DNA of 15,517 nt, from contig SFNW01000035.1 in the NCBI GenBank assembly GCA_004554105.1, positions 1 through 15,517 on the forward strand. The letters run 5' to 3'. This DNA comes from Clostridiales bacterium. Lineage in GTDB: Bacteria; Bacillota; Clostridia; Oscillospirales; CAG-272. Each line of letters starts with the position of its first letter. Within the stretch, counting starts at the first letter, position 1. The position numbers and the translations under genes were made by a program. A model generated the notes under the pieces. That model saw only the letters and a program-made list of their open reading frames with translations. It was not told where the DNA came from and did not search any database. Positions 5,996 through 14,277 of this stretch are shown piece by piece.

Positions 5996-7326
5996 ACGAA
6001 GTATACCTGCCCGACCTTGTCGGCGGCGGGTACAACGCGTTCTGGCACACCCGTGCCCGCTACCGCGTGGTGAAAGGCTCGCGCGCATCGAAAAAGAGCA
6101 AGACGACCGCACTGTGGTATATCTACAACCTGATCAAGTTTCCGGCGGCAAATCTGCTCGTGGTGCGACGAACCTACCGCAGTCTCGAACGCTCGGTGTT
6201 TGCCGAGTTGAAATGGGCGATTGCGCGGCTCGGCGTGGAACCCCTTTTCAAATGCAAAGTCTCTCCGCTCGAAATCGTCTACACCCCGACCGGACAGAAG
6301 ATTTTCTTCGCGGGGCTGGACGACCCGTTAAAGCTGACCTCGATAACCGTATCTGCGGGCGCACTCTGCTGGGTGTGGATTGAGGAAGCCTACGAAATCG
6401 AAAGCGAGGACGCCTTCAACACGCTCGACGAGTCGATTCGCGGCGAGCTGCCCGCGGGGCTGTTCAAGCAAATCACGCTGACCTTCAACCCCTGGAGCGC
6501 AAACCACTGGCTGAAGCGCCGCTTTTTTGACAAGCCAAGCCCCGACGTGTTCGCCATGACGGTCAACTACAAGGTCAACGAGTGGCTGGACGAGGCGGAC
6601 CGCCGCGTCTTTGAGGAAATGCGTCTGCGCGATCCCGAACGCTACCGCGTTTGCGGTTTGGGAGAATGGGGCATCGTCGGCGGACAGTTTTTCCCCGAAT
6701 TCCGAAGCGGTCTGCACGTCGTAGAGCCGTATCCGCTGCCGGAGGGTGCGCGCATCTTCCGCGCAATCGACTACGGGCTGGACGCGCTCGCCTGCCTGTT
6801 CATCGCACTGGACACGACGGGCAGAGCCGTCGTCTTCAACGAGGTCTACGCGCACGACCTCATCGTCTCCGACGCGGCGGCGGCAATCCGAAGCGCAAGC
6901 GAGGGGCTGGACATCTACCGCACCTTTGCTCCGCCCGACCTCTGGTCGCGGCAAAAGGACAGCGGCAAGAGCATCGCCGCGCTCTTCGAGCAAAACGGCG
7001 TGCCGCTCACCCGCTCGGACAACAACCGCGTCGGCGGCTGGCTTGCCTTAAAAGAATGGCTGCGCCCGATCGCCGCGCCGAGCGGCGGCGAGGACGCGCG
7101 GCTGAAGTTCTTTTCGAATTGCACCGACCTCATTCGCTGTCTGCCGTCGCTGCTCGCCGACCCGAACCGCATCGGCGACTGCAAGACCGAGCCGCACGAA
7201 ATCACGCATCTGCCCGACGCGCTGCGCTATTTTGCGATCATGAAGACCGAGCCGCCGAAGGAGAAAGCGCCCACCGTCCGCCTGCGCGATTTTTCGGGCG
7301 GTGCGCGGCGCAAAAACCGATTCTGA
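5992..7326 (+). CDS. Phage terminase large subunit (PBSX-like)
   Basis: A 444-residue packaging motor with an N-terminal ATPase and C-terminal RNase H-like nuclease. The Walker A-like loop is KGSRASKKSKTT (28-39), in the form used by Gram-positive PBSX-like terminases. Walker B and the catalytic acid are CWVWIEEAYE (126-135). The coupling motif is TLTFNPW (162-168). Nuclease acids are likely D260 (AIDYG), D316 (APPDLW) and D409 (HLPDALRY). All expected motifs are intact and the length is normal, so the protein looks functional. The start is GTG 5992, overlapping the TerS stop as GTGA with only a weak ribosome site, which suggests translational coupling. Confidence 0.95.
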   Translation: MNEVYLPDLVGGGYNAFWHTRARYRVVKGSRASKKSKTTALWYIYNLIKFPAANLLVVRRTYRSLERSVFAELKWAIARLGVEPLFKCKVSPLEIVYTPTGQKIFFAGLDDPLKLTSITVSAGALCWVWIEEAYEIESEDAFNTLDESIRGELPAGLFKQITLTFNPWSANHWLKRRFFDKPSPDVFAMTVNYKVNEWLDEADRRVFEEMRLRDPERYRVCGLGEWGIVGGQFFPEFRSGLHVVEPYPLPEGARIFRAIDYGLDALACLFIALDTTGRAVVFNEVYAHDLIVSDAAAAIRSASEGLDIYRTFAPPDLWSRQKDSGKSIAALFEQNGVPLTRSDNNRVGGWLALKEWLRPIAAPSGGEDARLKFFSNCTDLIRCLPSLLADPNRIGDCKTEPHEITHLPDALRYFAIMKTEPPKEKAPTVRLRDFSGGARRKNRF

Positions 7327-7343
7327 AAACAAAGAGGAAAACC

Positions 7344-7547
7344 ATGAAGCAAATCACACTCAAGCCGGCGCGGCATATCTGCTCGATGCCCGCCTGCAAA
7401 AACACCGATACCTATAAGGTGTCGGGCAGCCCGAACACGCTCGGCGGCTTTTATCTCTGCGGCGACTGCATCAAAACGCTGGCGCGTCTTGCCGCCGGCG
7501 GCGCGGAAAAGAAGCCGCGCACGGCGAAGAAGGAGCGTGCCGTATGA
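7344..7547 (+). CDS. Small protein with a putative zinc-binding CX4C/CX2C motif
   Basis: A 67-residue basic protein between TerL and portal. C13 and C18 (HICSMPAC), with C39 and C42 (YLCGDC), form a plausible four-cysteine zinc site; the rest is a lysine/arginine-rich tail (EKKPRTAKKER). Start ATG 7344 has AAGAGGA (7333-7338), and the stop overlaps the next gene as ATGA. No named family was recognised. Nucleic-acid binding would fit a basic tail next to the packaging motor, but this is inference. Confidence 0.75.
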   Translation: MKQITLKPARHICSMPACKNTDTYKVSGSPNTLGGFYLCGDCIKTLARLAAGGAEKKPRTAKKERAV

Positions 7548-7768
7548 CCGCGCTCTGCCTGACACTTGCCGCGCTCGCCGTCCTGCTTGCCGCCGCGCTG
7601 CTGCACGCGGAGCGTGCGCACAGCCGCGAGCGCGAAGCCCTGCTCCGCCGCCTCGGCTGCACGGGCGGCAAGACGGCGGAAAAGCGCACCCGCCACCTTT
7701 CGCCGCACCGCGCGGCGATCGACAAAATCAAGGGAAAGGAGTCTGCCGCAAGGCGAACTGACAGATGA
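7544..7768 (+). CDS. Small single-pass membrane protein of unknown function
   Basis: A 74-residue protein. A strongly hydrophobic segment at about 3-21 (ALCLTLAALAVLLAAALL) is followed by a basic, helical cytoplasmic tail (RAHSREREALLRRLG and beyond). It overlaps the upstream gene by ATGA at 7544-7547 and the portal gene by ATGA at 7765-7768, so it sits tightly inside the head operon. The coding call rests on these overlaps and the absence of any other explanation for the gap. A membrane protein between TerL and portal is not part of the standard head module. Confidence 0.65.
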   Translation: MTALCLTLAALAVLLAAALLHAERAHSREREALLRRLGCTGGKTAEKRTRHLSPHRAAIDKIKGKESAARRTDR

Positions 7769-9648
7769 AACTGTTTCAATTCAAGGAAAAAACCAAGCCG
7801 CGCGGCGAGTACAAGGAGGATATCCTTTCGATGCTTGACGCCGAGTGCCGCCGCCGTCACGACGAGCGACGTCCGCTCGAACTGCAATGGATGCTGAACG
7901 CCGACTTTTTCGCAGGGCATCAGTACTGCGACGTCAATCCGTTCAGCACCGAGCTTGAGGACTACACGCCGCCGTTCGACTACATGGAGCGCGGGGTCTA
8001 CAACCGCATCGCGCCGCTTGTCGAAACGCGCATCGCCAACTTCAAGTCGCTCGACTTCTCGATGGAAGTCCGCCCCGCGACCGGCGAGCTGTCCGACTAC
8101 GAAAAGAGCCTTGTCGCAACCCGCCTGCTCACGCAGACCCAGTACAAGTGCGGCTTTGCGGAGAAAAAGGACAGCCTTGTCCTTTGGAGTGAGCTCTGCG
8201 GCACGGCATTCCTGCTCTCGTGGTGGGACAAGAACAAGGGCGACGCCGTTCTCGTCGGCGAGAAGCGCGTGCCGCTCGGCGACCTCGATTTCGGCGTGCT
8301 GACGCCCTACGAGGTACTGCCCGAGAGCATCTACAAGGAGAGCCTTGCCGAGCAGGCGTCGATCATTCTCGAACAGGTCGTGCGCGTCGAGGAGGTCAAC
8401 CGCCGCTTCGGCGTGCGGGTCAAGCCCTGCAAAGCCGAAACCGTCGGCATTGCACCGACGGCGGGCACGGGCGGCTTCGGCTACGTCGGCACGACCTTCT
8501 CGCTGACGACCCGCACGGCAGAGCATTCGACGCTGCTGCGCACCTATATGGAAAAGGCGTCTGCACTCTACCCGTCGGGGCGCATGATTATCGCCACGCC
8601 CGACCGCATTCTCTACTACGGCACAATGCCGATTGACGAATACCCGCTCGCCGTCCTGCGCTGCAAGAAAACGGTCGGTATGTTCTTCGGGCGGTCGGTC
8701 ATCGAGGATTTGATCCCGCTCCAACGCGCCTACAACGGCGTCAAGAACAAGCTGCACGACTACATTCGCTCGCTTTCGCTGAATCCCCTGCTCGTCCCCG
8801 AGGGGTCGATCGGCGACATCGACGAGCTGGCGGCAAACGGCGTTGCCCCGGGCGACATCGTCGAATACGACCCCGCACGCGGCGAGCCGAAGCCGCTTGC
8901 CGCCGCGCAGATGCCGTCGGGCGTCTTCGAGGAATGCGAAAACCTCGCGCACGAAATGGAGTATGCCGCAGGGCTGTCCCACCTCGGCGCGACCGGCAAC
9001 AGTCAGACCTCGCTGACCAGCGCGAGCGCCATCGAGCGCCTGCGCGAAATCGACGGCGTGCGTCTTGCGCTGACCGGCGACAACATTCGCGCGTCGATTC
9101 TCGCGGCGGCGAAAAGCTGGCTGAAGCTCTACAAGGCGCACGGCAGCGTCGCGCACGTCGAAAAACTCATCGGCAGCTACGACACGTCGGGCGCACTCGT
9201 CTGGAGCGCGGAGGACATCAACTCCTACGACGTGGTCTTCGAGAGCGAGAACGCCCTGCTGCACAGCGACGAAAGCCAGCTTGCCGCGATTCGCGCGGGA
9301 ATCGAGCTTGGGCTGTTTGCGGGCGAGGACGGCAAAATTCCGGCAGGCGTGCGCAAAAAGCTGCTCTGCCGAATGCACATCGGCGACTTTGTCCGCACGC
9401 TCGGCGAGGACGACCTGCAAAACGCCGCCGCGCGGCGCGAAAATAACCGCCTGATGCGCGGCGAAGCCCTGCCACTCGGCGTCTGCGACGACCACGAGCT
9501 GCACCTTGCGGCGCACCGCCGCGCGGCGCTCGATTATGCCTACGACAAGCTGCGGCGCAAAGACCCCGAAAAGGCGCGGGCGCTTGAAACGCACATCGCC
9601 CTGCACGCCGAAAAAATCAAAGAAGCAAAGGAGACAAACCATGCGTGA
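7765..9648 (+). CDS. Phage portal protein (podovirus/P22-like type)
   Basis: A 627-residue protein placed between terminase and scaffold/capsid genes, where the portal belongs. The N-terminal region (about 35-60: RRPLELQWMLNADFFAGHQY) and the following VYNRIAPLVETRIANF segment are typical of large portals of short-tailed phages. A long helical region around 405-455 (TSASAIERLREIDGVRLAL and onward) is the likely stem/wing. The C-terminus is helical and charged. It is longer than the 400-500 residues typical of siphovirus portals, which supports the podovirus-like assignment. It overlaps the upstream small gene by ATGA and the downstream gene by eight bases. The long antisense frame across it is a GC-rich shadow. 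Confidence 0.88.
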   Translation: MKLFQFKEKTKPRGEYKEDILSMLDAECRRRHDERRPLELQWMLNADFFAGHQYCDVNPFSTELEDYTPPFDYMERGVYNRIAPLVETRIANFKSLDFSMEVRPATGELSDYEKSLVATRLLTQTQYKCGFAEKKDSLVLWSELCGTAFLLSWWDKNKGDAVLVGEKRVPLGDLDFGVLTPYEVLPESIYKESLAEQASIILEQVVRVEEVNRRFGVRVKPCKAETVGIAPTAGTGGFGYVGTTFSLTTRTAEHSTLLRTYMEKASALYPSGRMIIATPDRILYYGTMPIDEYPLAVLRCKKTVGMFFGRSVIEDLIPLQRAYNGVKNKLHDYIRSLSLNPLLVPEGSIGDIDELAANGVAPGDIVEYDPARGEPKPLAAAQMPSGVFEECENLAHEMEYAAGLSHLGATGNSQTSLTSASAIERLREIDGVRLALTGDNIRASILAAAKSWLKLYKAHGSVAHVEKLIGSYDTSGALVWSAEDINSYDVVFESENALLHSDESQLAAIRAGIELGLFAGEDGKIPAGVRKKLLCRMHIGDFVRTLGEDDLQNAAARRENNRLMRGEALPLGVCDDHELHLAAHRRAALDYAYDKLRRKDPEKARALETHIALHAEKIKEAKETNHA

Positions 9649-10198
9649 ATACAAAGTACCGACCCTCGACTATGAGGCGGTAGCCGCGCTTGACGACGAG
9701 GCAAAGCAGGCGGCACTCGACGCCTACCGCGCCGAGGTCGCGGCATTTGGCGAATCGCTTGCAACCGACGCCCGTGCCGACGAAGAAACGAAGCGTGCGC
9801 TCGACGCGGCGAAATACGATGCGGCAAAGTATAAGATGGCAAGCGACAGGCACTACGACGGCTTCGCGGAGCATCTCGGCGAAATCGAGCAGATTCTCGC
9901 CGAAACGCCCGCGCTTGCGTCGATGCCCGACGAGGACAGACTGCGCACCGCCTACTACATCGCGCGCGGCAAGCAACCGACCGCAGCCCCGAGCGCCGAA
10001 GCACTCGTCGCCGCGCTCGAGAAGAATCCCGACGCGCTGCGCCTTGTCGAAGCGCACCTTGTCGAAAAACTCGGCGCTATCGACCCGCCCGCCCTGCTTG
10101 CCACGGCGGGAAACGCGTCCTTCCCCGCAAGCATCAAGGAAAAGCCGAAAACGATAGACGAAGCATCGTCGCTCGCACGCGCCGCATTCGGCATATAA
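9641..10198 (+). CDS. Probable phage scaffold / capsid assembly protein
   Basis: A 185-residue acidic, mainly helical protein between portal and capsid, the standard position of a scaffold. It is rich in Ala, Glu, Asp and Lys, has no cysteine, and ends with a short region (IDEASSLARAAFGI) that could be the capsid-binding tail. Start ATG 9641 has AAAGGAG upstream (9627-9633) and overlaps the portal stop by eight bases. The function is assigned mainly from position and composition, since scaffolds are poorly conserved. Confidence 0.7.
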   Translation: MREYKVPTLDYEAVAALDDEAKQAALDAYRAEVAAFGESLATDARADEETKRALDAAKYDAAKYKMASDRHYDGFAEHLGEIEQILAETPALASMPDEDRLRTAYYIARGKQPTAAPSAEALVAALEKNPDALRLVEAHLVEKLGAIDPPALLATAGNASFPASIKEKPKTIDEASSLARAAFGI

Positions 10199-10235
10199 AA
10201 AACAACATATTTGAAATTTGAAAGGAAACATCACA

Positions 10236-11426
10236 ATGGCACAGATTTTGACCAAACTCGAAGCGATTCTCAAGGACAAGTATCAGCCCGCGCTGACCAA
10301 TCAGATCAACACCGAGCCCTCTCCCTTTCTTGAAAAAATCAAGAAGATCCCGCTGACGAACAACACGATTCGCTGCGCCGCGCCCATCGGTATCAACGGC
10401 GGCTTCGGCTTCGGCGCGGAGGGCGTCGGCACGCCCAAGGCGGGCGCACAGCGTTACTCCCGCTTTGAAATCGACGCGGTCGATATGTACGTCGATTTGC
10501 AGATTTCCAACAAGACCGTCGCGCTGGCAAGCAGCAACGCTTCCTCGATGATCAACGCCCTCGACGGCGAAATCAAGGGCTCCTATGCGGCGGCAAAGTG
10601 GAACATCAGCCGCGCGCTCTTCGGCGACGGCTCGGGCAAGCTGGCGACCGTCACGGCGGCAACCGCCTCGGGCGCAAACACGGTTCTCACGCTCGACAGC
10701 ACAAAGCAGGTCGTCGAGGGACTGCGCATCGACCTCTACGACGTCGACGGCTCGGGCGAAGCGACTGCCGCCGCCACCGGCGCGGGCAAGCGCATTCTCT
10801 CGGTCGACCGCGCAAACAAGCAGATTACGGTCGAGGGCAGCGTCACGCTCACCGGCACGACCGGCTTTATCACCGTGCAGGGCAGCTACAACCGCGAAAT
10901 CTGCGGTCTCGGCGCCATCTTCACGGGTGACAGCATCTACGGTCTGTCGAAGAGCGAAAACCCGTGGCTTTGCCCGACCGCGGTCGACGCGAAGAACGAT
11001 TTGACCGACCTTGTCCTCTACCGCGGCGTGAAGGAAGCCAAGGACTACAAGGGCGCGAACATCGACCTTCTGATGATGGGCGACGCCGCCTTCCTCGCTT
11101 ACCAGGACTACATTCACACCAACAATGTCGCAGTCGCCGAAAAGCATCACTTCGTCGGCGGTGCGGTCGGCTACAAGGTGCTGGTCGGCTCGAACGAGGT
11201 CGTCATCGTCAACGAGCGCTTCGTTCCCGACAATGAGGTCTGGGGCGTGGACACCTCGACCTTCTATCTCGAAGCAACCCCGTGGAGCTTCATGGAAAAG
11301 GACGGCGGCATTTTCGTGCCGATGCCCGACACCTCGATTTTCCGCGCACTGCTCGCCTCCTACGGCAACCTGATGTGCACAAATCCCGGCGGCACGCTCC
11401 GCATCACGAACGCAAACGCGATTTAA
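10236..11426 (+). CDS. Phage major capsid protein (HK97-fold)
   Basis: A 396-residue protein following the scaffold. The N-terminal helix (about 1-20), the ENGL-like glycine-rich stretch (IGINGGFGFGAEGVGTP, 51-67; possible E-loop region), the spine helix region (about 92-130, SNKTVAL... to ISRALFG), and the late P-domain and A-domain segments (VGYKVLVGSNEVVIVNERFVP; PDTSIFRALLASYGN) fit an HK97-like fold. A beta-rich insertion at about 137-216 is probably an extra surface domain. Start ATG 10236 follows AAAGGA (10221-10226). Unlike its neighbours it does not overlap other genes: it has a 37-base leader and a 15-bp hairpin after it, consistent with high, separate expression. Confidence 0.88.
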   Translation: MAQILTKLEAILKDKYQPALTNQINTEPSPFLEKIKKIPLTNNTIRCAAPIGINGGFGFGAEGVGTPKAGAQRYSRFEIDAVDMYVDLQISNKTVALASSNASSMINALDGEIKGSYAAAKWNISRALFGDGSGKLATVTAATASGANTVLTLDSTKQVVEGLRIDLYDVDGSGEATAAATGAGKRILSVDRANKQITVEGSVTLTGTTGFITVQGSYNREICGLGAIFTGDSIYGLSKSENPWLCPTAVDAKNDLTDLVLYRGVKEAKDYKGANIDLLMMGDAAFLAYQDYIHTNNVAVAEKHHFVGGAVGYKVLVGSNEVVIVNERFVPDNEVWGVDTSTFYLEATPWSFMEKDGGIFVPMPDTSIFRALLASYGNLMCTNPGGTLRITNANAI

Positions 11427-11438
11427 CCAAGCTGTATC

Positions 11439-11471
11439 AAAAGGGGATGGCGGACGCCGCCATCCCCTTTT
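11439..11471 (+). terminator. Strong hairpin after the capsid gene (terminator or attenuator)
   Basis: AAAAGGGGATGGCGG (11439-11453) pairs perfectly with CCGCCATCCCCTTTT (11457-11471) around a 3-base ACG loop, 15 bp in all. The downstream T-run is short (four T, inside the stem), so partial readthrough into the connector genes is likely. Confidence 0.8.
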
Positions 11472-11492
11472 GAAAACCGACAAGGAGGAACT

Positions 11493-11831
11493 ATGGACTT
11501 AAAACAACTCTACGCCGCAGTCGTCGTCCGACTGGGACGCGAAGTGCCGCTGCCGCGCTTTCTGCTCGCGGTCGACACGGCGGTGCGAAGCTGGCTTGCA
11601 AAATACCCGTCCGCGCTGCTGCTGTCGGGCGCGTATTTCACACCGCAAAGCCTTGACGACGCGCTGCCGCTCGCCGAGGGCTTCTACCCCGCCCTGCTCG
11701 ACGCGGTTTCCGCCGCCGAGACGGGAGACGCAGCCGCCGCAAAGTCGAGTGAAACCAAGGCGGAGAACGCCTATCTCGCGCTTTGGCGCACGTCGGCGCG
11801 CGGCAAGCGGATCAAGGGGGACGTATGGTGA
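11493..11831 (+). CDS. Probable head-completion / connector protein
   Basis: A 112-residue, mainly helical protein directly after the capsid gene. The segment LPLAEGFYPALLDAVSAAETGD and the later AENAYLALW resemble the gp6-like head-tail adaptors that line the portal exit, but similarity is weak and the call rests on position and helical character. Start ATG 11493 follows AAGGAGG (11482-11488). It overlaps the next gene by seven bases. Confidence 0.6.
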   Translation: MDLKQLYAAVVVRLGREVPLPRFLLAVDTAVRSWLAKYPSALLLSGAYFTPQSLDDALPLAEGFYPALLDAVSAAETGDAAAAKSSETKAENAYLALWRTSARGKRIKGDVW

Positions 11832-12379
11832 ATACCGAAAAAACCAAGGTCGGCGTCCTGCTCGACGAAATTATCGACGCCTTTGCCGACAGTTTTGTCC
11901 TGCCGAAGGACTTTCTGCTCGGCGAATACAACCGCCTTGCCGCCTCGCTTGCCCTGCTCTGCCCCGTCCCCGATACAACGCTGACCGTCACGGCGGAAAA
12001 CGGACGCATCGCCTGTGCGCTCACCCCTGCGCAGTACCGCCGCGTCTTCCTCGGCGAACGGGAATGTCTGCGTGCCTCGGCGGCGATGCTCGCCCTGCTG
12101 CCCGATTTTCCGCTCTATGCGCCGGACGATAACGGCGCTTCGGTCACGCTCGACGGCGACTATACCGTGTACTGCCGCGCCCTGCCCGAAGCGGTAAGCG
12201 AAAGCGACGCCGATACGACCGACATCGCGACCGACAAACGCTTTCTGCCGATGCTGCGCACCGCACTCATGCGCAGCGCATATCTGTATATCGGCGACAC
12301 GGACGCCGCAAAAGAATGTGACGCGCTGTACGCGCGGGAACTTGCGGCGTATAAGAAAGAAATCGGGGTGGGCGAATGA
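11825..12379 (+). CDS. Unknown phage protein, probable connector or tail component
   Basis: A 184-residue protein with no motif I recognise. It is acidic, with an N-terminal helix (KTKVGVLLDEIIDAFADSFV), a beta-rich centre (TTLTVTAENGRIACAL; ASVTLDGDYTVYCRAL) and a helical C-terminus (RTALMRSAYLYIGDTDAAKE). ATG 11825 is preferred because AGGGGGAC precedes it; GTG 11828 in the same frame is an alternative. It overlaps the previous gene by seven bases and the next by ATGA, placing it in the head-to-tail connection module. Confidence 0.6.
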   Translation: MVNTEKTKVGVLLDEIIDAFADSFVLPKDFLLGEYNRLAASLALLCPVPDTTLTVTAENGRIACALTPAQYRRVFLGERECLRASAAMLALLPDFPLYAPDDNGASVTLDGDYTVYCRALPEAVSESDADTTDIATDKRFLPMLRTALMRSAYLYIGDTDAAKECDALYARELAAYKKEIGVGE

Positions 12380-14277
12380 CGAAGCGAAGCCAAGCAGAGC
12401 CCTTTTTCGGACTGTCGGCACGTGACCTGAAAAGCGGTCGGCTCTGCGACGCCGAAAGCGTGCGCCTGCTGTCCGACGGGGCTGTCGAATCGCTCGGCGC
12501 CGCGCTCGACTGCTACCCCGAAACGAACGACACGCTCCTGCCTGGCGTCTACACAACCGCCGCATACTACGACGCCGACTGCGAAACGCCGGTCACCCGC
12601 GACTGGCTCTATACGCACGTCGCGCCCGCGGACGTACTGGACATCAAAAAGGACAATCTCAGCCTGCGCTTTCTCGTCGCCGACACCGAGATGTACGGCA
12701 AAAACGAAAACGGCTACCGCCGCATCGTTGGCGCGTTCTGCGACGGTGACGCGCTCTGCGTCCTCTACCACGCGGTCATGAATGTCATCGACGAGCGCTC
12801 CTTTTACGAGGTGAGCGCAACCGAGGACGGGACTGCGGTCGTGTTTAACGCCGCGCGGGACACGACCGCAGGCAGTTCGGTTTCGGTCCGCACGCTGACC
12901 CAGCTTTGGCTCGACCGTTACACCAAAAGCGGCAGGCTCTCTTCGCAGTTGATCGCCGCGCATTTTTATACGCACAAGACCTTCACCGCCAAAAACGACG
13001 TGCATCGGACGCTCGCCATGCCGAAAGGCGGCAGTTTTCACTACGTCACCGACGATTATCTGCCGGACGCGGGCGCGTACATCGCGTATCGCGACCTGAT
13101 GTACACCCTGTACTACCCGACGCTTGCGGCAGACTACCCCTATCACTTCGTCGGCTACACCGAGCGTATCCGCAAGGCGGGCTTCCGCCTGCGCCCGAAC
13201 ACGACCGACCCGCTCGGCATTTCGCGCCGCGCCGTGCTTTTCACCGAAATGCTCTCGCTGCAAGACGGGTCGGACGGCAGCTACATCGTCGAATCGCTCG
13301 CCGCCGACGGAAAGCCCTGTCTCTACGCGGGCGTGCAGCATTTCGGCAGGCTGTTCGGCTTCATGGGCGCGGAAATCTACGCGACGCGGGACGGCACAAT
13401 CTCCGACTACGCCTCGCCGACGGTCAGCACAGACGAGAGCGACCCCGCCGCGCCGTGGTGCGACAGTGCCAAGGGCGCGGACGCAGAGTTTACCGCCATC
13501 GCCTCGTTCGGCGGCAAGATCCTCGCCTTTACAAAGAACTCCATGCTGACAGTCAAGGGGCAGGCACTGCCCTTTGAGCTGTCCTATGTCGGCGCGTTCG
13601 GCTGTATCTCGCAGGAGGCGCTCGCCGCGCACGGGAAATACCTCTATTTCGTCTCGTCGGAGGGCGTTATGCGCTACGACGGCTCGCGCGTCCTGCCGCT
13701 TGACGCGCCGCTGCCGTGCCGGGATTTCACAGGTGCGGCACTTACGGTTGCAGACGGCCTTCTGCTGCTGTATGTCCCGGGCTGCGGCGGACTTTACCTC
13801 TATGACACGGTCAGCGAAAGCTGGAGCTTCCGCGCGGAGGGCGACGGCGTCGATTTGCTGTTCCCCGGCAATACCGATGAGAGCGACAGCTTCACCGACA
13901 TCTATTTTCGCAATGCGGGCGGCGGCTTTCGTCCCTGCCGCCTGTTCGGCGCACCGAGCGTCTTTGCCTTTTCGACAGTCGAACGCTTTACCGGCAGGCG
14001 CAGACTTGCCGCCGTCTCGGTGACCGCCTCGCTCGCGGCGGGGGCAAGGCTCGAACTGCACGGTGCGTCGGGGCGCGTGCTGCATACCTTTACAGGGGAA
14101 GGCAAGGGCGTCCACACCTATCACACCGTACTGCGGAATGTCTATTTCGACGACGGCAAACTGTCTTTTTCCGGCAGCGGAAAGGTCAGAATTTACGGTA
14201 TTTCGGTGCTGTATGACGAAGTCGGGGACGTCCGCAGGCGCTTGAATCCCGAAAAACAAGGAGGAAACGAAACATGA
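12376..14277 (+). CDS. Large beta-rich phage protein resembling short-tail nozzle / stabilisation proteins
   Basis: A 633-residue protein with repeated short beta-strand blocks. The region around 370-442 (AIASFGGKILAFTKNSML, then LPFELSYVGAFGCIS, then GKYLYFVSSEGVMRYDG) and the next block (DGLLLLYVPGCGGLYLYD) look like blades of a beta-propeller. Podovirus nozzle and stabilisation proteins and related tail proteins carry such blades, and the position between connectors and fibre fits. The C-terminal 90 residues are a further beta domain (RRRLAAVSVTASLAAGARLE). It could also be a baseplate or tip protein. ATG 12376 overlaps the previous stop as ATGA. The 699-residue antisense frame is a shadow. 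Confidence 0.6.
   Translation: MTKRSQAEPFFGLSARDLKSGRLCDAESVRLLSDGAVESLGAALDCYPETNDTLLPGVYTTAAYYDADCETPVTRDWLYTHVAPADVLDIKKDNLSLRFLVADTEMYGKNENGYRRIVGAFCDGDALCVLYHAVMNVIDERSFYEVSATEDGTAVVFNAARDTTAGSSVSVRTLTQLWLDRYTKSGRLSSQLIAAHFYTHKTFTAKNDVHRTLAMPKGGSFHYVTDDYLPDAGAYIAYRDLMYTLYYPTLAADYPYHFVGYTERIRKAGFRLRPNTTDPLGISRRAVLFTEMLSLQDGSDGSYIVESLAADGKPCLYAGVQHFGRLFGFMGAEIYATRDGTISDYASPTVSTDESDPAAPWCDSAKGADAEFTAIASFGGKILAFTKNSMLTVKGQALPFELSYVGAFGCISQEALAAHGKYLYFVSSEGVMRYDGSRVLPLDAPLPCRDFTGAALTVADGLLLLYVPGCGGLYLYDTVSESWSFRAEGDGVDLLFPGNTDESDSFTDIYFRNAGGGFRPCRLFGAPSVFAFSTVERFTGRRRLAAVSVTASLAAGARLELHGASGRVLHTFTGEGKGVHTYHTVLRNVYFDDGKLSFSGSGKVRIYGISVLYDEVGDVRRRLNPEKQGGNET

Noticed and set aside
7471..9654. 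727-residue open frame on the minus strand opposite the portal gene
   Set aside because: It mirrors the high third-position GC of the portal gene, has no ribosome site or recognisable motif, and its Arg/Val/Ala-rich composition is typical of antisense shadows.
12160..14259. 699-residue open frame on the minus strand opposite the nozzle-like gene
   Set aside because: Same reasoning: a GC-driven shadow of a well supported plus-strand gene that is locked into overlaps at both ends.
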